Part shown: one piece after another, positions 26,190-37,412 of the stretch
How the letters are laid out: the number at the start of each line of letters is the position of its first letter
How positions within the stretch are numbered: the first letter of the stretch is position 1
Source: Corynebacterium nuruki S6-4
Lineage (GTDB): Bacteria; Actinomycetota; Actinomycetes; Mycobacteriales; Mycobacteriaceae
NCBI RefSeq assembly: GCF_007970465.1
Contig: NZ_CP042429.1
Location: 806,001-870,000 of the forward strand
Length of the DNA: 64,000 nt
Direction: 5' to 3'
The notes under the pieces: generated by a model
Databases searched by the model: none
Told to the model about the DNA's origin: nothing
Seen by the model: the letters and a program-made list of their open reading frames with translations, nothing else
Translations under genes and position numbers: made by a program

Positions 26190-27134
26190 TCAGCGAACCC
26201 CGTCGCCGTCCCCGGTCCGGACCTCGTCGACGTCCCCGTCGGCGGCCCTGCCGGCAACCCCGCCGGCGACTTCGCCACGGACCTGCTCCGGGGTCTCCCG
26301 GGTCCGCTTCCTCGTCCAGAAGAACAGGGCGACGGCGACCACGAAGACCACCGCGGAGGTCACCGAGTTGACCCGGACGTCCCCGAAGACGGTGGTGGCC
26401 GGATCGGTGCGGATCAGCTCGATGAAGAACCGGCCGAAGGTGTAGCCGGCGACGTAGAGCATGAACACCCGTCCCCCGCCGAGCCGGAACCGGCGGTCCG
26501 CCCACACCAGCAGCGCGACGACGAGCAGGTTCCACACCAGCTCGTAGAGGAACGTCGGCTGGACCGTGGCGATGACCGTCCCGTCGGAGACCCCGTCCAT
26601 GTTGTCCACCCGGCCGGATTCGGTGACCCGCCGGTAGATCTCCAGGGCCCAGGGGGCGTCCGAATCGCCGCCGTAGAGCTCCTGGTTGAACCAGTTACCG
26701 AGCCGTCCGATCGCCTGGGCGAGCAGGATCGGCGGGGCGACGGCGTCCGCGAACGGGGCGAGCGGCAGTTTCTTGTACTTCAGGACGCCCCACACGGCCA
26801 GTCCGCCGAGCACCACCGCACCCCAGATGCCGAGGCCGCCGGCGGTGATGTTGAAGGCGTCCGTCCAGTGCTTCCCCTCACCGAAGTAGCGCTCGTGGTC
26901 GGTGATGACGTGGTAGACCCGCCCGCCGATGATGCCGGCGGGCACCGCGGCGATGGCGCAGTCGATGACCGTGTCCCCCACCCCGCCGCGGGCCGCGTAG
27001 CGGCGCACCGTCCACCACACGGCGATGACGATGCCGATGAGGATGCACAGGGCATAGGCCCGCAGCGGCACGGGGCCGAGGTGCCACACCCCCTGCGGCG
27101 GCGACGGGATGGTGGCCAGGTACTCGGTGGTCAT
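26190..27134 (-). CDS. lgt: Prolipoprotein diacylglyceryl transferase
   Basis: Membrane enzyme adding diacylglycerol to the lipobox Cys of prolipoproteins; first step of lipoprotein maturation. 314 residues from the ATG at 27134 (a GTG four codons earlier is also possible). Multiple membrane helices; the family signature [14 protein letters not shown] is at about 143-156, and the conserved [11 protein letters not shown] motif is near 72. The C-terminal 40 residues are charged/Gly-rich. The start lies 16 bases after the trpA stop, the order trpA-lgt known in mycobacteria. lspA, the next maturation step, is elsewhere in the window (62 kb). Confidence 0.95.
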   Translation of the reverse strand: MTTEYLATIPSPPQGVWHLGPVPLRAYALCILIGIVIAVWWTVRRYAARGGVGDTVIDCAIAAVPAGIIGGRVYHVITDHERYFGEGKHWTDAFNITAGGLGIWGAVVLGGLAVWGVLKYKKLPLAPFADAVAPPILLAQAIGRLGNWFNQELYGGDSDAPWALEIYRRVTESGRVDNMDGVSDGTVIATVQPTFLYELVWNLLVVALLVWADRRFRLGGGRVFMLYVAGYTFGRFFIELIRTDPATTVFGDVRVNSVTSAVVFVVAVALFFWTRKRTRETPEQVRGEVAGGVAGRAADGDVDEVRTGDGDGVR

Positions 27135-27150
27135 CGGGGAAGCCACCCGC

Positions 27151-27924
27151 TCACCTCCGGACGCCGTCGTGGAGGTCGGCGGCCAGCGCGGCGAGCGCGT
27201 CGGTCCCCTGGGCCGCGGCGGTGATGAGGGCGGAGCCGACGATCACGCCGTCGGCGTAGGCGGCGATGGCGGCGGCCTGGTCCCCGGACTTCACGCCGAG
27301 GCCCACGGCGACCGGCAGGTCGGTGGCGGCCTTCACCCGGTCGACGACCTCCTTCGCCGAGCCGGCGACCGAATCCTGTGCCCCGGTGACGCCCATGTGC
27401 GACTGGGCGTAGATGAACCCGCCGCCGGCGTGGACCGTCATGTCCAGCCGCTCCGGGGTGGTCGAGGGGGCGACGAGGTAGACGTTGTCGAGCCCGTTGG
27501 CCTCGCAGGCGGCGAGCCACCGCTCGGACTCCTCCGGCAGCAGGTCGGGGATGATCGCACCCAGCCCGCCGACGGCGGCGAGATGGGCGGCGAACGTCTC
27601 CGGCCCGTACTGCAGCACGAGGTTCCAGTAGGTCATGACCACGGCGTTGCTGCCCGCGTCGACGACGGCCTTGACCACGCCGAAGGTGTCCCGCACCCGG
27701 AATCCGGCGGCCAGGGCCACGTCGGCGGCATCCTGGATGGTCGGACCGTCCATCATCGGGTCACTGAACGGGATACCGACCTCGACGAGGTCGGCGTAGC
27801 GGGCCAGGGTGGTGACGTTGTCCACCGAGCCGGCGACGGTCGGGTAGCCGGCCGGCAGGTAGCCGACGAAGGCGGCACGCCCCTCGGCCTTCGCCGAGGT
27901 GAAGATGTCGGACAGGGCGCTCAT
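27151..27924 (-). CDS. trpA: Tryptophan synthase alpha subunit
   Basis: Converts indole-3-glycerol phosphate to indole and glyceraldehyde-3-phosphate in the alpha2-beta2 complex. 257 residues, TIM barrel. Catalytic motif [21 protein letters not shown] with the conserved Glu and Asp is intact; C-terminal phosphate site [13 protein letters not shown] overlaps the trpB stop (ATGA), so the two subunits are translationally coupled. Confidence 0.97.
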   Translation of the reverse strand: MSALSDIFTSAKAEGRAAFVGYLPAGYPTVAGSVDNVTTLARYADLVEVGIPFSDPMMDGPTIQDAADVALAAGFRVRDTFGVVKAVVDAGSNAVVMTYWNLVLQYGPETFAAHLAAVGGLGAIIPDLLPEESERWLAACEANGLDNVYLVAPSTTPERLDMTVHAGGGFIYAQSHMGVTGAQDSVAGSAKEVVDRVKAATDLPVAVGLGVKSGDQAAAIAAYADGVIVGSALITAAAQGTDALAALAADLHDGVRR

Positions 27925-29246
27925 CAGTTGTTCTCCTCGGTGTTGTCGGTGGTGTCGGCGTTGTCGGGGTGCATGTGGAACCACTTCGCGGCGGTGTCCA
28001 CGTCCTTGTCGCCGCGGCCGGAGATGTTGACGATGAACACCGGCTCCTCCCCCGACGCGGTCGTGCGGGTGCCGTCGGCGTACTCCGCGGCGATCTTCAC
28101 CGCCAGGGCGACAGCGTGGGAGGACTCGATCGCCGGGATGATCCCCTCGGTCCGGCACAGCAGCCGGAAGGCGTCCATCGCCTCGGTGTCGGTGACCGGC
28201 AGGTACTCGGCGCGGCCGGTGTGGGCCAGGTAGGAGTGCTCCGGGCCCACACCCGGGTAGTCCAGCCCGGCGGAGATGGAGTGGGACTCGATGATCTGGC
28301 CGTCCTCGTCCTCCATCAGGGCGGCGTAGGAGCCCTGGAAGACCCCCTCGCGGCCGACGGTGATGGGGGCGGCGTGGTGGCCGGTCTCCACCCCGTCGCC
28401 GCCGGCCTCCGCACCGAGCAGGGCGACACCCTCATCGTCGATGAAGCGGTGGAACAGGCCGATGGCGTTCGAGCCGCCGCCGACGCACGCCAGCACGGCG
28501 TCCGGCAGGCGCCCGGTCTCCGCGAGGATCTGCTCGCGGGCCTCGACGCCGATGATGCGCTGCAGGTCGCGGACCATCTCCGGGAACGGGTGCGGTCCGG
28601 CGGCCGTGCCGAAGGCGTAGTAGGTGCCCTCGGCGTGGGAGACCCAGTAGCGGAAGGCCTCGTTGATCGCGTCCTTCAGCGTCCGGGAGCCGACGGTGAC
28701 CTCGACGACCTCGGCGCCGAGCAGTCGCATCCGGGCGATGTTGAGGGCCTGGCGCTGCGCGTCGACCTCACCCATGTAGATCCGGCAGTCCAGTCCGAGC
28801 AGGGCGCAGGCGGTGGCGGTGGCCACGCCGTGCTGACCCGCACCGGTCTCGGCGATGACGGTGGTCTTGCCCATCCGCTTGGCGAGCAGCACCTGGCCGA
28901 GGACGTTGTTGATCTTGTGGGAACCGGTGTGGTTGAGGTCCTCCCGCTTGAACCAGACCTTCGCACCGACCGCCTCCGAGAACCGCGGTCCGAAGTACAG
29001 CGGCGAGGGCCGCCCGGTGTAGGTGCGGTGCAGTTCATCGAGCTCGTCGAGGAAGGCCTGGTCGGCGCGGGCCTTGCCCCAGGCGTCCTGGATCTCCTCG
29101 ACGACGGCCATGAGCGCCTCGGGGATGAACCGGCCACCGTAGTCCCCCCAGTGGCCACGCTCGTCGGCATCGTGGGCGGTCGGCGCCGCGACGACCTGAC
29201 CGGCCGTCGGCAGCCCCTGCTGGTTCTTGAAGTTCGGAGTAGTCAC
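27924..29246 (-). CDS. trpB: Tryptophan synthase beta subunit
   Basis: PLP enzyme joining indole and serine. 440 residues. PLP Lys in [23 protein letters not shown], and the phosphate-binding [10 protein letters not shown] are present; ordinary TrpB1 type. GTG start lies eight bases after TACAGT (minus 29260-29255), an internal leaderless promoter inside the trpC-trpB gap, so trpBA may also be expressed separately from the supraoperon. Overlaps trpA by four bases. Confidence 0.97.
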   Translation of the reverse strand: MTTPNFKNQQGLPTAGQVVAAPTAHDADERGHWGDYGGRFIPEALMAVVEEIQDAWGKARADQAFLDELDELHRTYTGRPSPLYFGPRFSEAVGAKVWFKREDLNHTGSHKINNVLGQVLLAKRMGKTTVIAETGAGQHGVATATACALLGLDCRIYMGEVDAQRQALNIARMRLLGAEVVEVTVGSRTLKDAINEAFRYWVSHAEGTYYAFGTAAGPHPFPEMVRDLQRIIGVEAREQILAETGRLPDAVLACVGGGSNAIGLFHRFIDDEGVALLGAEAGGDGVETGHHAAPITVGREGVFQGSYAALMEDEDGQIIESHSISAGLDYPGVGPEHSYLAHTGRAEYLPVTDTEAMDAFRLLCRTEGIIPAIESSHAVALAVKIAAEYADGTRTTASGEEPVFIVNISGRGDKDVDTAAKWFHMHPDNADTTDNTEENN

Positions 29247-29254
29247 AGGGACAG

Positions 29255-29260
29255 ACTGTA
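29255..29260 (-). promoter_or_regulatory. Possible internal -10 box for trpB
   Basis: TACAGT on the minus strand, eight bases before the trpB GTG and in the 27-base trpC-trpB gap. Suggests a secondary leaderless transcript for trpBA. Confidence 0.4.
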
Positions 29261-29273
29261 CCCTGCCGCCGGG

Positions 29274-30086
29274 TCAGGACCGGTGGAAGGCGGGGTGCTG
29301 ACCGGCCGCGACGAGCGACCGGCAGGCCTGCCCCGGGTTGGGGGCGGTGACGAGACCCTCGCCGACGAGGATGGCGTCCGCCCCGGCGCCGGCGTAGTTC
29401 TGCAGGTCCGTCTTCGTCTTCACCCCGGACTCGGCGACCCGCAGGATCCCCTCCGGGATCAGCGGTGCGATCCGGGCGAACACGGACGTGTCGACCTGCA
29501 GGGTCTTGAGGTTGCGGGCGTTGACGCCGATGAGCTTCGCACCGACCTGCACGGCCCGCTCCGCCTCCTCCTCGGTGTGGACCTCGACCAGGGCGGTCAT
29601 GCCGAGCGACTCGGTGCGGTCGAGCAGGGCGGCGAGCCGGTCCTGGTCGAGGGCCGCGACGATGAGCAGCACCAGGTCCGCGCCGTGGGCGCGGGCCTCG
29701 TGGATCTGGTACGGGGTGGTGGTGAAGTCCTTGCGGAGCATCGGGATGTCCACCGCGGCGCGCACCCGGTCGAAGTCCGCCAGGGAGCCGTGGAAGCGGC
29801 GTTCCTCGGTGAGGCAGCTGATGACCGAGGCGCCGTTGGTCTCGTAGGCGCTCGCCAGGACCTCGGGCTCCGGGATCTCCGCCAGGTCGCCCTTCGACGG
29901 GCTGGCCCGCTTCACTTCGGCGATGACGCTGACCGCCGGGCTGCCGAGGACGCCGAGCACGTCGCGGGCCGGGGGCGCGTCCAGCGCCCGGGCCTTGATC
30001 TCGGCGAGCGGGACCTCCGCCTCGCGGCGGGCGGTGTCCTCGAGGACTCCGGCGATGATCTCATCGAGTACCGACGGCACACTCAC
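29274..30086 (-). CDS. trpC: Indole-3-glycerol phosphate synthase
   Basis: Closes the indole ring in tryptophan synthesis. 270 residues, a single TIM-barrel domain; catalytic Lys/Glu motifs [13 protein letters not shown] and LRKDF, plus [14 protein letters not shown] and ESGVKT, are all seen. It ends after one barrel: there is no TrpF fusion as in C. glutamicum TrpC(F). With no trpF elsewhere in the run, PRA isomerisation must come from another enzyme, probably HisA/PriA. AAAGGAG precedes the GTG start. Confidence 0.96.
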   Translation of the reverse strand: MSVPSVLDEIIAGVLEDTARREAEVPLAEIKARALDAPPARDVLGVLGSPAVSVIAEVKRASPSKGDLAEIPEPEVLASAYETNGASVISCLTEERRFHGSLADFDRVRAAVDIPMLRKDFTTTPYQIHEARAHGADLVLLIVAALDQDRLAALLDRTESLGMTALVEVHTEEEAERAVQVGAKLIGVNARNLKTLQVDTSVFARIAPLIPEGILRVAESGVKTKTDLQNYAGAGADAILVGEGLVTAPNPGQACRSLVAAGQHPAFHRS

Positions 30087-30143
30087 GGTGAGGGCTCCTT
30101 TACGTGCACGGGGTGACGGGTTGACCCGTCCATCGTAGACCGC

Positions 30144-30908
30144 TCAGTCCTTTTTCCCGGAATCCGCAGTGTCCCCGGTCACACCCGTCTCCCCCGTCTC
30201 TCCTGTGCCATCGGACTCGCCGATCGCGCCGGGCTTGCTGGGCTCGTCGGGCTTGCCGGGCTCGTCGGGCTCGGTCGGGTCGATGCCCGCATCGAGGGCG
30301 TCCCACAGCACCCGACCGGAATCCGGGTTCTCCGCGAGATCCTCGGCCACCCCGGCCCGACGGACCTCCGGACGCTCGTAGCGGCTGTGGCCCTTCCCGG
30401 CCTCCCCCGGCTTCATCGCCAGCAGGACGCCACCGACGACCCCACACGCGGCGGCCAGCAGTCCGAGGACCACCGGGAAGGTGTGCACCTGTGCCGAGAC
30501 CACCCCGGCCCAGTCGGAGATCTGCACCGGGTCCGACTGCTTCTGCGTCGCCGCCCCGCTCGACAGCAGCCGCTGGGCCCGGTCCAGGTCCGGGTCGCCG
30601 CTGAGCAGCGTCACCGCCGCGAAGCCGGCGACCGCCGCGAGGGCGGCACTGACCACCCCGAGCACCCGGCGCAGCACCGGGCGCAGGGCGAAGGACAGGA
30701 TCATCGCGGCGAGCATCGCCAGGGCCAGCGGGGTGCCCGCGGCATCCCACACCCGGCCGATGATCTCCTTGGTGGCGTGACCGGACTTGTCGTCCTCGAT
30801 CTCCGCGGTGAGCCACACCATCTGGCCGGTACCCCACAGTCCCGCGGCGCTGAGCACCGTGAGGAACAGTGCGAGCGTCCGGCCGTTGAGGCGCTTGGTC
30901 ACCTTCAC
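30144..30908 (-). CDS. Trp-operon-associated membrane protein (TIGR02234 type)
   Basis: 254 residues with four predicted membrane segments (about 12-30, 58-76, 82-102, 144-166) and a long cytoplasmic or external C-terminal tail that is acidic and rich in Glu/Pro/Gly/Thr (about 205-254, GET/GTG repeats). This protein sits between trpE and trpC in actinobacteria such as Mycobacterium tuberculosis (Rv1610) and is named from that position; function unknown. GTG overlaps the trpE stop (GTGA). Confidence 0.8.
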   Translation of the reverse strand: MKVTKRLNGRTLALFLTVLSAAGLWGTGQMVWLTAEIEDDKSGHATKEIIGRVWDAAGTPLALAMLAAMILSFALRPVLRRVLGVVSAALAAVAGFAAVTLLSGDPDLDRAQRLLSSGAATQKQSDPVQISDWAGVVSAQVHTFPVVLGLLAAACGVVGGVLLAMKPGEAGKGHSRYERPEVRRAGVAEDLAENPDSGRVLWDALDAGIDPTEPDEPGKPDEPSKPGAIGESDGTGETGETGVTGDTADSGKKD

Positions 30909-32452
30909 TGGTCCTCCTCTGTGTTCCCGACCGGGGTGATCGTCTCCGCGGCGGCGACGGCGCGCAGCACCGCCAGAGCCTTGTTCCGGGTCTCGTCGTC
31001 CTCGGCCTCCGGGTCGGAGTCCGCGACGATACCACCACCGGCCTGGACGTACACGGTGCCGTCCTTGTACAGGCCGGTCCGGATGGCGATGGCCTGGTCG
31101 GTGTTGCCCGAGAAGTCGAAGTAGCCGACGGTGCCGCCGTACACGCCGCGGCGGGTGTCCTCCAGCTCGTCGATGATGCCGAGCGCCGAGGGTTTCGGCG
31201 CCCCCGACAGGGTGCCGGCGGGGAACGTGCCGACGAAGGCGTCCAGCGCGGTCTTCCCCTCAGCCAGCCGGCCGGTGACCCCGGAGACCAGGTGCATGAT
31301 CGCACTGTAGCGCTCCACGTGCCGGAAGTCGTTGACCTCCACGGTACCGGGTGCGCAGACCCGGCCCAGGTCGTTGCGGCCCAGGTCGACGAGCATGAGG
31401 TGCTCGGAGTTCTCCTTCTCGTCGTTGAGGAGTTCCTTCTCCAGCAGCTGGTCCTCCTCGTAGCTGGCGCCGCGGGGCCGGGAGCCGGCGATCGGGAAGG
31501 TCGTCACCCGGCCGTCCTGCACCTGGACCAGGGACTCCGGCGAGGAGCCGACGATCTGGAAGGCGGTCTCCGAGAAGTCCTCGGAGGGGATGTTGACCAG
31601 GAACATGTACGGGCTGGGGTTGGCGACCCGCAGCATCCGGTAGATGTCCACCCCGGCGACGGCCGTGTCCATCTCGAAGCGCTGCGACAGGACGATCTGG
31701 AAGGCGTCCCCGGCCCGGATGTGCTCCTTGCACAGGCCGATCCGGCGGATGTGCTCCTCCCGGCTGCGCTGCCGGCGCGGCTGCGGGGCCGGGGTGTCGA
31801 AGGTGACGGCCGGGAGGTGGTCACCGCCGGCGAGGCGGCGCTCCATCTCCGCGATGCGGGCGACCGCGTCCGCATACGCCTCGTCCACCCGGTCATCGGA
31901 ACCGTCCCAGTTCACCGCGTTGGCGATGAGCCAGATGGTGCCCTCGTGGTGGTCGACGACGGCGAGCGTGTCGACGAGCAGCTGCACCATGTCCGGGACC
32001 TGCAGGTCGTCGACGCAGGTGTCCGGCAGGTCCTCGACATAGCGGACCATGTCGTGGCCCATGTAGCCCACCAGGCCCGAGCTCAGGGTCGGCAGGCCCG
32101 GGATCTCCTCGGTATGCAGCAGGGCGAGGGTCTCGCGCACCGCCTCCAGCGGGCCCATGCCGGTGGTGTCCATCACCTCGGCCGGCGGGGTGCCGGTCCA
32201 GCGCACCTGCCCGTTCTTGGCGGTCAGGGCACAGCGGGCGCCCGCCCCGATGAAGGAGTGGCGCGACCAGGACTGGCCCGGGGCGGCGGATTCCAGCAGG
32301 AAGGTGCCGGGCCGGCCGCCGGCCAGCTTCGTGTAGGCGCTCAGCGCGCTCTCGCCGTCGGCGAGGACCTTGCGCACCACGGGCACCACCCGGTGGCGGG
32401 CGGCGAGGCGGCGGAAGGTCGCCAGGTCGGTGATCCGGTACGGGTCAGTCAT
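30905..32452 (-). CDS. trpE: Anthranilate synthase component I
   Basis: Chorismate to anthranilate with ammonia from TrpG, which is not in this window. 515 residues from ATG 32452. The chorismate-binding core is complete: [54 protein letters not shown] and [14 protein letters not shown]. The tryptophan feedback site near the N-terminus reads [18 protein letters not shown], matching the regulatory LLES motif. ATG lies inside the last codons of hisI (eight-base overlap), so tryptophan synthesis is coupled to the his operon; no attenuator fits here. Confidence 0.96.
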   Translation of the reverse strand: MTDPYRITDLATFRRLAARHRVVPVVRKVLADGESALSAYTKLAGGRPGTFLLESAAPGQSWSRHSFIGAGARCALTAKNGQVRWTGTPPAEVMDTTGMGPLEAVRETLALLHTEEIPGLPTLSSGLVGYMGHDMVRYVEDLPDTCVDDLQVPDMVQLLVDTLAVVDHHEGTIWLIANAVNWDGSDDRVDEAYADAVARIAEMERRLAGGDHLPAVTFDTPAPQPRRQRSREEHIRRIGLCKEHIRAGDAFQIVLSQRFEMDTAVAGVDIYRMLRVANPSPYMFLVNIPSEDFSETAFQIVGSSPESLVQVQDGRVTTFPIAGSRPRGASYEEDQLLEKELLNDEKENSEHLMLVDLGRNDLGRVCAPGTVEVNDFRHVERYSAIMHLVSGVTGRLAEGKTALDAFVGTFPAGTLSGAPKPSALGIIDELEDTRRGVYGGTVGYFDFSGNTDQAIAIRTGLYKDGTVYVQAGGGIVADSDPEAEDDETRNKALAVLRAVAAAETITPVGNTEEDQ

Positions 32453-32855
32453 CGGTGGCCTCCGTCTCCGCTGTGTCGTCGGTCGTGTCGGCGAGCAGCA
32501 GGTCGGCGTCGAAGCAGGTGTGGTCGCCGGTGTGGCACGCCCCGCCGGTCTGGTCCACGGTGAGCAGCACCGTGTCCCCGTCGCAGTCCAGCCGCACACT
32601 GTGCACGTACTGGGTGTGGCCGCTGGTCGCACCCTTGACCCAGTATTCGCCGCGCGAGCGGGACCAGTAGGTGCCCTGCCGGGTGGCGAGGGTGTGGGCG
32701 AGCGCGTGGTCGTCCATCCAGGCGAGCATGAGGACGTCGCCGGTGCCGTGCTCCTGCACGACCGCCGGGACCAGACCCGCGTCGTTGCGGGTCAGCCGGG
32801 CGGCGACGGCCGGGTCGAGTTCGTAGGACGCCGGGTCGGTGACGGAGCCGCTCAT
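32445..32855 (-). CDS. hisI: Phosphoribosyl-AMP cyclohydrolase
   Basis: Third step of histidine synthesis. 136 residues, cyclohydrolase domain only (no HisE fusion). Zinc/metal motifs [12 protein letters not shown] and [12 protein letters not shown] with the conserved Cys and Asp are intact, as is [14 protein letters not shown]. Overlaps hisF by four bases and trpE by eight. Confidence 0.95.
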   Translation of the reverse strand: MSGSVTDPASYELDPAVAARLTRNDAGLVPAVVQEHGTGDVLMLAWMDDHALAHTLATRQGTYWSRSRGEYWVKGATSGHTQYVHSVRLDCDGDTVLLTVDQTGGACHTGDHTCFDADLLLADTTDDTAETEATDD

Positions 32856-33628
32856 CGGCGCACCTCGATCCCCTCGGCCGCCATCGCGTCCTTGACCTCG
32901 CTGATGGCGACATCGCCGAAGTGGAAGATGGAGGCCGCCAGGACGGCGTCCGCCCCCGCGGTGACCGCCGGCGGGAAGTCGGCGGCCTTCCCCGCCCCGC
33001 CCGAGGCGATGACGGGGATGGTGACGACCTCGCGGACCGCGCGGATGAGTTCCAGGTCGAAGCCGTCGCGGGTGCCGTCGCCGTCCATGGAGTTCAGCAG
33101 GATCTCGCCGACGCCCAGCTCCTGGCCGCGGCGGGCCCACTCGACCGCGTCGAGCCCGGCGGAGCGGGTCCCGCCGTGGGTGGTGACCTCGAACCCGCTG
33201 GGCTGCGGGGTGCCGTCGGCCGGCACCCGGCGGGCGTCGACGGACAGCACGATGCACTGGGCGCCGAAGCGGGCGGAGAGCTCACTGAGCAGCTCCGGGC
33301 GGGCGATGGCCGAGGTGTTGACCGAGACCTTGTCCGCGCCGGCGCGCAGCAGCTGGTCGACATCGTCCTCACTGCGGACGCCGCCGCCGACGGTGAGCGG
33401 GATGAACACCTGGTCGGCGGTCCGCCGGACGACGTCGAGCATGGTGCCGCGGCCGTCCTTCGACGCCGAGACGTCGAGGAAGGTCAGTTCGTCGGCACCT
33501 TCCGCGTCGTAGCGGGCGGCGAGTTCGACCGGGTCGCCGGCGTCCCGCAGGTTCTCGAAGTTGACCCCCTTGACGACGCGACCGTTGTCGACGTCCAGGC
33601 AGGGGATGACGCGTACTGCGACAGTCAC
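32852..33628 (-). CDS. hisF: Imidazole glycerol phosphate synthase, cyclase subunit
   Basis: 258-residue TIM barrel that uses ammonia from HisH to make imidazole glycerol phosphate and AICAR. Catalytic Asp in [16 protein letters not shown] (Asp11) and the second in VLSVDARR are present, plus GGVRSEDD and the C-terminal phosphate motif. GTG start overlapping the impA stop. Confidence 0.96.
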   Translation of the reverse strand: MTVAVRVIPCLDVDNGRVVKGVNFENLRDAGDPVELAARYDAEGADELTFLDVSASKDGRGTMLDVVRRTADQVFIPLTVGGGVRSEDDVDQLLRAGADKVSVNTSAIARPELLSELSARFGAQCIVLSVDARRVPADGTPQPSGFEVTTHGGTRSAGLDAVEWARRGQELGVGEILLNSMDGDGTRDGFDLELIRAVREVVTIPVIASGGAGKAADFPPAVTAGADAVLAASIFHFGDVAISEVKDAMAAEGIEVRR

Positions 33629-34623
33629 CTGATTCCTCCTCTGTCCTTGATCTCCTGGGCCGTGGTGGCGGCCGTGCCGATCGGCACCGACTGAATGTGT
33701 CTGATGAGGTTGGCGTGGACCTCGGGTTCCCCGGCGACGAGACCGGAGACCCCGGGCACCCACCGGTTGCCGGCGAAGTCGGTGACCACGCCGCCGTTCT
33801 CGCGGATCATGAGGATGCCCGCGCAGTTGTCCCACAGGTTCGGGCTGAAGGTCACCGTCCCGCCGAAGATACCGGCGGCGGTGAAGGCCAGGTCGATCCC
33901 GCAGGAGCCGCTCACCCGCATCCGCGGGTAGGTCCGGCCGATGGCGTTGAGCATGTCCTGCCGGTACGAGACGGGCAGGTTGCCGCGGCGCTGCGACAGG
34001 ATCGAGCCGAAACTGATCTGCGTCACCGCCGGATCCGACGGCGGCAGCGGGCGGGCCGGATGACCGTCGACGAACAGGCCGTGGCCCTTGCGGGCGGTGA
34101 TGCGCCGACCGAGCAGCGGCATCTCGGTGACCGCGACCACGGCCTCACCCTTGTGCACCAGGGAGACCAGGATGCAGCAGAACGGGTTGCCGACCGCGTA
34201 GTTGGCCGTGCCGTCGATCGGGTCGACGACCCAGCAGGTCTCCGGCAGCTCATCGAGGCCCGGATTGGCCCCCGGCTCACCGAGGCGTTCCCGGCCCGGG
34301 CCGTCGATGTCGTCGGCGAGATCGTCGTTCGGGTTGAGTTCCAGGGCCTCGGCGATCCGGTCGCCGGGGCGCACCACCCCGTACTCCTCACCGTGGACGG
34401 GCAGGCCGGTGTAGCGGGTCAGCAGCGTGCGCAGCTGGCGCTCCACCGACAGGTCCGCCTCGGTGGCGAAATCGCCCGGGCTCTTCATCACCGACGGGTC
34501 GGCGCCGACCGCGGCTGTGAAGGTCGTCTCCGCCTCGTCGACGGCGGCTTCGGCGATGGCCAGCAGGGCGCGGGTGTCTATCTCGCGCTCGATGTCGGCG
34601 GTGTCCCGCAGTTCCCCGCTCAT
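33625..34623 (-). CDS. impA: Inositol monophosphatase family protein (ImpA-like)
   Basis: 332-residue Mg-dependent phosphatase. Metal-binding motifs are complete: [21 protein letters not shown] and [16 protein letters not shown]. Position between hisA and hisF is the conserved actinobacterial impA slot; both junctions overlap by four bases. The family includes histidinol-phosphate phosphatases (HisN); in C. glutamicum that role is known for a separate hisN gene, so whether this protein hydrolyses histidinol phosphate or inositol phosphate is open. A 25-residue Asp/Gly/Pro insertion (about 95-120) precedes the DPIDG motif. Confidence 0.85.
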   Translation of the reverse strand: MSGELRDTADIEREIDTRALLAIAEAAVDEAETTFTAAVGADPSVMKSPGDFATEADLSVERQLRTLLTRYTGLPVHGEEYGVVRPGDRIAEALELNPNDDLADDIDGPGRERLGEPGANPGLDELPETCWVVDPIDGTANYAVGNPFCCILVSLVHKGEAVVAVTEMPLLGRRITARKGHGLFVDGHPARPLPPSDPAVTQISFGSILSQRRGNLPVSYRQDMLNAIGRTYPRMRVSGSCGIDLAFTAAGIFGGTVTFSPNLWDNCAGILMIRENGGVVTDFAGNRWVPGVSGLVAGEPEVHANLIRHIQSVPIGTAATTAQEIKDRGGIR

Positions 34624-35369
34624 GCTGTCGGCTCCTCTCCCCTGGCCACGGTCAGGGCGTCCTGCAGGGTGAATTTTCCGGCGTACAGCGACTTACCGAG
34701 GATCGCGGAATCCACGCCCTCGTCGACGACGGCGGCGAGGTTGCGCAGGTCATCGAGACTCGAGATGCCGCCGGAGGCGACGACCGGGGCGGAGGTCGCG
34801 GCGGCGACATCGCGGAGCAGGTCGATGTTCGGGCCGGTGAGCATACCGTCGCGGGAGACGTCGGTGACCACGAACCGGGAGCAGCCCTGCTGGTCGAGGC
34901 GTTCGAGGACCTCCCAGAGGTCACCGCCGTCGGAGACCCAGCCGCGGCCGCGCAGCCGCCACTCGCCGTCGATCTGGCGGGTGTCGAGGCCGATGGCGAC
35001 CCGGTCGCCGTACTCGGAGATGATGCGCTCGCACCACTCCGGGTTCTCCAGGGCGGCGGTGCCGATGTTGACCCGTCGGCAGCCGGTGGACAGGGCGCGC
35101 TCCAGGGAGGCGTCGTCCCGGATGCCGCCGGAGAGTTCGACGTCGACGTCGAGCCGGCCGATGACGTCATTGAGCAGGTCGAAGTTGCTGCCCTTGCCGA
35201 AGGCGGCGTCCAGGTCGACCAGATGCACCCACTCGGCGCCCGCGTCCTGCCAGGTCAGCGCCGCCTCGAGCGGGGAGCCGTAGCTCGTCTCGGAACCGGC
35301 GGCCCCCTGGACCAGGCGGACGGCCTGGCCGTCGGCGACGTCAACGGCGGGGAGCAGGGTGAGAGTCAT
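34620..35369 (-). CDS. priA: Phosphoribosyl isomerase HisA, probably bifunctional PriA
   Basis: 249-residue barrel that isomerises ProFAR in histidine synthesis. The catalytic Asp in [14 protein letters not shown] and the second in [10 protein letters not shown] are present. The loop [15 protein letters not shown] keeps the Arg and Trp that in mycobacterial PriA contact the second substrate, phosphoribosyl anthranilate. Since trpC is unfused and no trpF is seen in the his-trp run, a dual HisA/TrpF role is likely (inference). Starts 57 bases after hisH; the stop overlaps impA. Confidence 0.85.
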   Translation of the reverse strand: MTLTLLPAVDVADGQAVRLVQGAAGSETSYGSPLEAALTWQDAGAEWVHLVDLDAAFGKGSNFDLLNDVIGRLDVDVELSGGIRDDASLERALSTGCRRVNIGTAALENPEWCERIISEYGDRVAIGLDTRQIDGEWRLRGRGWVSDGGDLWEVLERLDQQGCSRFVVTDVSRDGMLTGPNIDLLRDVAAATSAPVVASGGISSLDDLRNLAAVVDEGVDSAILGKSLYAGKFTLQDALTVARGEEPTA

Positions 35370-35426
35370 GGTGTTCCTGTTCTGGTGTCAAGCGGATCGG
35401 GGAAAGTAAGGGGAAGTACAGGGAGG

Positions 35427-36092
35427 TCAGAAGCTGGCGAGCCAGTTGCGCAGCAGGCGGGCGCCGGCGGCGCCGGACTTCTCCGGGTGGAACTGGGTGG
35501 CCCACAGCGGGCCGTTCTCCACGGCGGCGACGAAGCGGCAGTCGCCGTGGGTCGCCCAGGTGACCTTGGGGGCCTCGGTGTGGCCGTCGGTCTCCAGCTC
35601 CCAGCGGCGGGCGGCGTAACTGTGCACGAAGTAGTAGCGCTCGGCGGGGTCCGCGCCGGCGAACAGGTCGCTGTCGGCGGGCTGTTCGACGGTGTTCCAG
35701 CCCATGTGGGGCAGGACCGGGGCCTCGAGGCGGCTGACGGTGCCGGGCCATTCGCCGCAGCCGGCGGTGCCGGGTCCGGCCTCGCCGTCCGCCTCGCCCT
35801 CGGAGCCCTCCACGCCGTACTCGAAGAGCACCTGCATACCCACGCAGATGCCCATCACGGGTCGGCCCCCGGCCAGCCGCTCGCCGATGAGGCGGGGGCC
35901 GTGGACGGCGCGCAGTCCGGTCATGCAGGCGCCGAAGTTGCCGACACCGGGCACGAGGAGCCCGTCGGCGGCGAGCACGGTGGCCGGATCGGCGGTGACG
36001 GTCACCTCCGCCCCGACATGTTCGAGGGCACGCTGTGCCGAGCGGAGATTACCGGAACCGTAGTCGAGGATCGCGACGCTGGGTGCTGCCAT
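35427..36092 (-). CDS. hisH: Imidazole glycerol phosphate synthase, glutaminase subunit
   Basis: 221-residue class I glutamine amidotransferase feeding ammonia to HisF. Catalytic Cys83 in [12 protein letters not shown], His202 and Glu204 in QFHPEKSG, and oxyanion PGVGNFG are all present. A 20-residue Gly/Glu/Ala insertion after the nucleophile strand (about 92-112) is longer than usual. The ATG lies eight bases after TAGAAT (minus 36106-36101), an apparent internal leaderless promoter between the MFS gene and hisH. Confidence 0.95.
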   Translation of the reverse strand: MAAPSVAILDYGSGNLRSAQRALEHVGAEVTVTADPATVLAADGLLVPGVGNFGACMTGLRAVHGPRLIGERLAGGRPVMGICVGMQVLFEYGVEGSEGEADGEAGPGTAGCGEWPGTVSRLEAPVLPHMGWNTVEQPADSDLFAGADPAERYYFVHSYAARRWELETDGHTEAPKVTWATHGDCRFVAAVENGPLWATQFHPEKSGAAGARLLRNWLASF

Positions 36093-36100
36093 ACCCGCAG

Positions 36101-36106
36101 ATTCTA
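36101..36106 (-). promoter_or_regulatory. Internal -10 box for hisH
   Basis: TAGAAT on the minus strand, eight bases before the hisH ATG, in the 30-base gap after the MFS gene. It could start a second transcript covering hisHA-impA-hisFI and the trp genes. Confidence 0.5.
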
Positions 36107-36122
36107 GCGCGCGCCCCGGCCG

Positions 36123-37412
36123 TTACCGCGCGCGGCGTCCCGTAGTGAGCCGGGACAGCCGGGTGCGGATGTCGTGCTGGTCGACGACCCGGTGCCGGCC
36201 GAGCACGCGGTCGCCGGTCAGGGCGACGGTCCCGGCGCCCACCAGCCCGGCACCGGCGAGGAAGACCCCGCCGTAGCCGCCGAGGCCGGCGACCACACCG
36301 AGCACCGCGGAGCCCACACCGGTGCCCGAGTCGAAGGACATGTTCCACACCGCGGAGGCCTCGGAGACGCGGTCCTTCGGCATCCGGGCGAACATCATCA
36401 GCAGGGTCTCGGACTGGACCGCCCCGAAGCCCAGGCCGAACAGTGCCGCGCAGCCGAGGGCGCCGAAGACGAGTCCCGCACCGTGGGGTGCGCCGTGGAT
36501 GACCGCGGCCATGGCGAGCATGCCGCACACCGCCAGGGCCGAGGCGGGGACGACGAGCCGGCCGGGCTCCCCCACCCGGTCGGCCCACCAGCCGGAGATC
36601 GTCCGGCCGAGGATCTGGGCGGCGCCGGTGAATGCGAGGGTCAGACCCGCGACGGTGGCGGCCGCGGCCGGGTCGATGCTGTCGACCGCCGGTGCGGTGA
36701 AACTCGACAGCGCACCGAAGCCCATCGCCGCGGTGCACAGGCCGACGACGGGGACCAGTGCGAGCTTCCACAGCGGGACGTGGGTGCCGGACGCCGCGGC
36801 CTGCCGTGCCGCAGTCCGGTCGACCTCGGCGGCGTGCAGCGGCGGGACCGCGAGGGCGCCGAGGGCCCCGACGATGCCGAGGGCGACGGCGACGAGGAAG
36901 ACGACGTCGCCGGAGCGGGTGTAGAGGGTGAGGCCGATGCTGAAGCCGAGGATCTCGCCGGTCCCGATCGCCGCGCCGAAGAAGGCGTTCGCCCGGCCGA
37001 GCTGGCGGGGCGGGACGAGTTCGGCCAGCAGTGCGGACTGGGCGACGGTCACCGCGCCGAAGCCGATGCCGCGGACCGCCGAGACGGCGAGGACGAGGCC
37101 GGATCCGCCGTCGATGACGTAGAGAGCGGACGGGACGCCGAGCAGGACCGCGGCGGCGACCATCACCGGGACATAGCCGATGCGGCGCAGCAGTTTCGGC
37201 ACGAAGGCCTGGGTGATCACGGTGGTGGCCATGAACACGCCGGTGGACAGGCCGGCGAGGGTGTCGCCGTAGCCGGCGTCCAGCATCGCCACCGGGATGA
37301 CCGGCAGCAGCAGCGACCAGCCGAGGAAGGCGCAGAAGACACTGAGCAGGGTCAGGGGAAGACCCTTGACCTTCAGGACGGACAGGGCGCTGCCGGGGGC
37401 GGCTTCCGTCAC
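36123..37412 (-). CDS. MFS transporter inside the his operon
   Basis: 429 residues with about 12 membrane helices; contains the MFS loop motif pattern [12 protein letters not shown] between helices 8 and 9 and no signal peptide. Looks like a drug/metabolite efflux permease. GTG start overlaps the hisB stop by four bases (GTGA), so it is translated with hisDCB. A permease at this place invites a role in export or import of histidine or an imidazole compound, but nothing in the sequence proves it. Confidence 0.85.
   Translation of the reverse strand: MTEAAPGSALSVLKVKGLPLTLLSVFCAFLGWSLLLPVIPVAMLDAGYGDTLAGLSTGVFMATTVITQAFVPKLLRRIGYVPVMVAAAVLLGVPSALYVIDGGSGLVLAVSAVRGIGFGAVTVAQSALLAELVPPRQLGRANAFFGAAIGTGEILGFSIGLTLYTRSGDVVFLVAVALGIVGALGALAVPPLHAAEVDRTAARQAAASGTHVPLWKLALVPVVGLCTAAMGFGALSSFTAPAVDSIDPAAAATVAGLTLAFTGAAQILGRTISGWWADRVGEPGRLVVPASALAVCGMLAMAAVIHGAPHGAGLVFGALGCAALFGLGFGAVQSETLLMMFARMPKDRVSEASAVWNMSFDSGTGVGSAVLGVVAGLGGYGGVFLAGAGLVGAGTVALTGDRVLGRHRVVDQHDIRTRLSRLTTGRRAR

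Noticed and set aside
29274..30086. TrpC-TrpF fusion as in C. glutamicum
   Set aside because: The gene stops after one 270-residue barrel; no second barrel follows before trpB.
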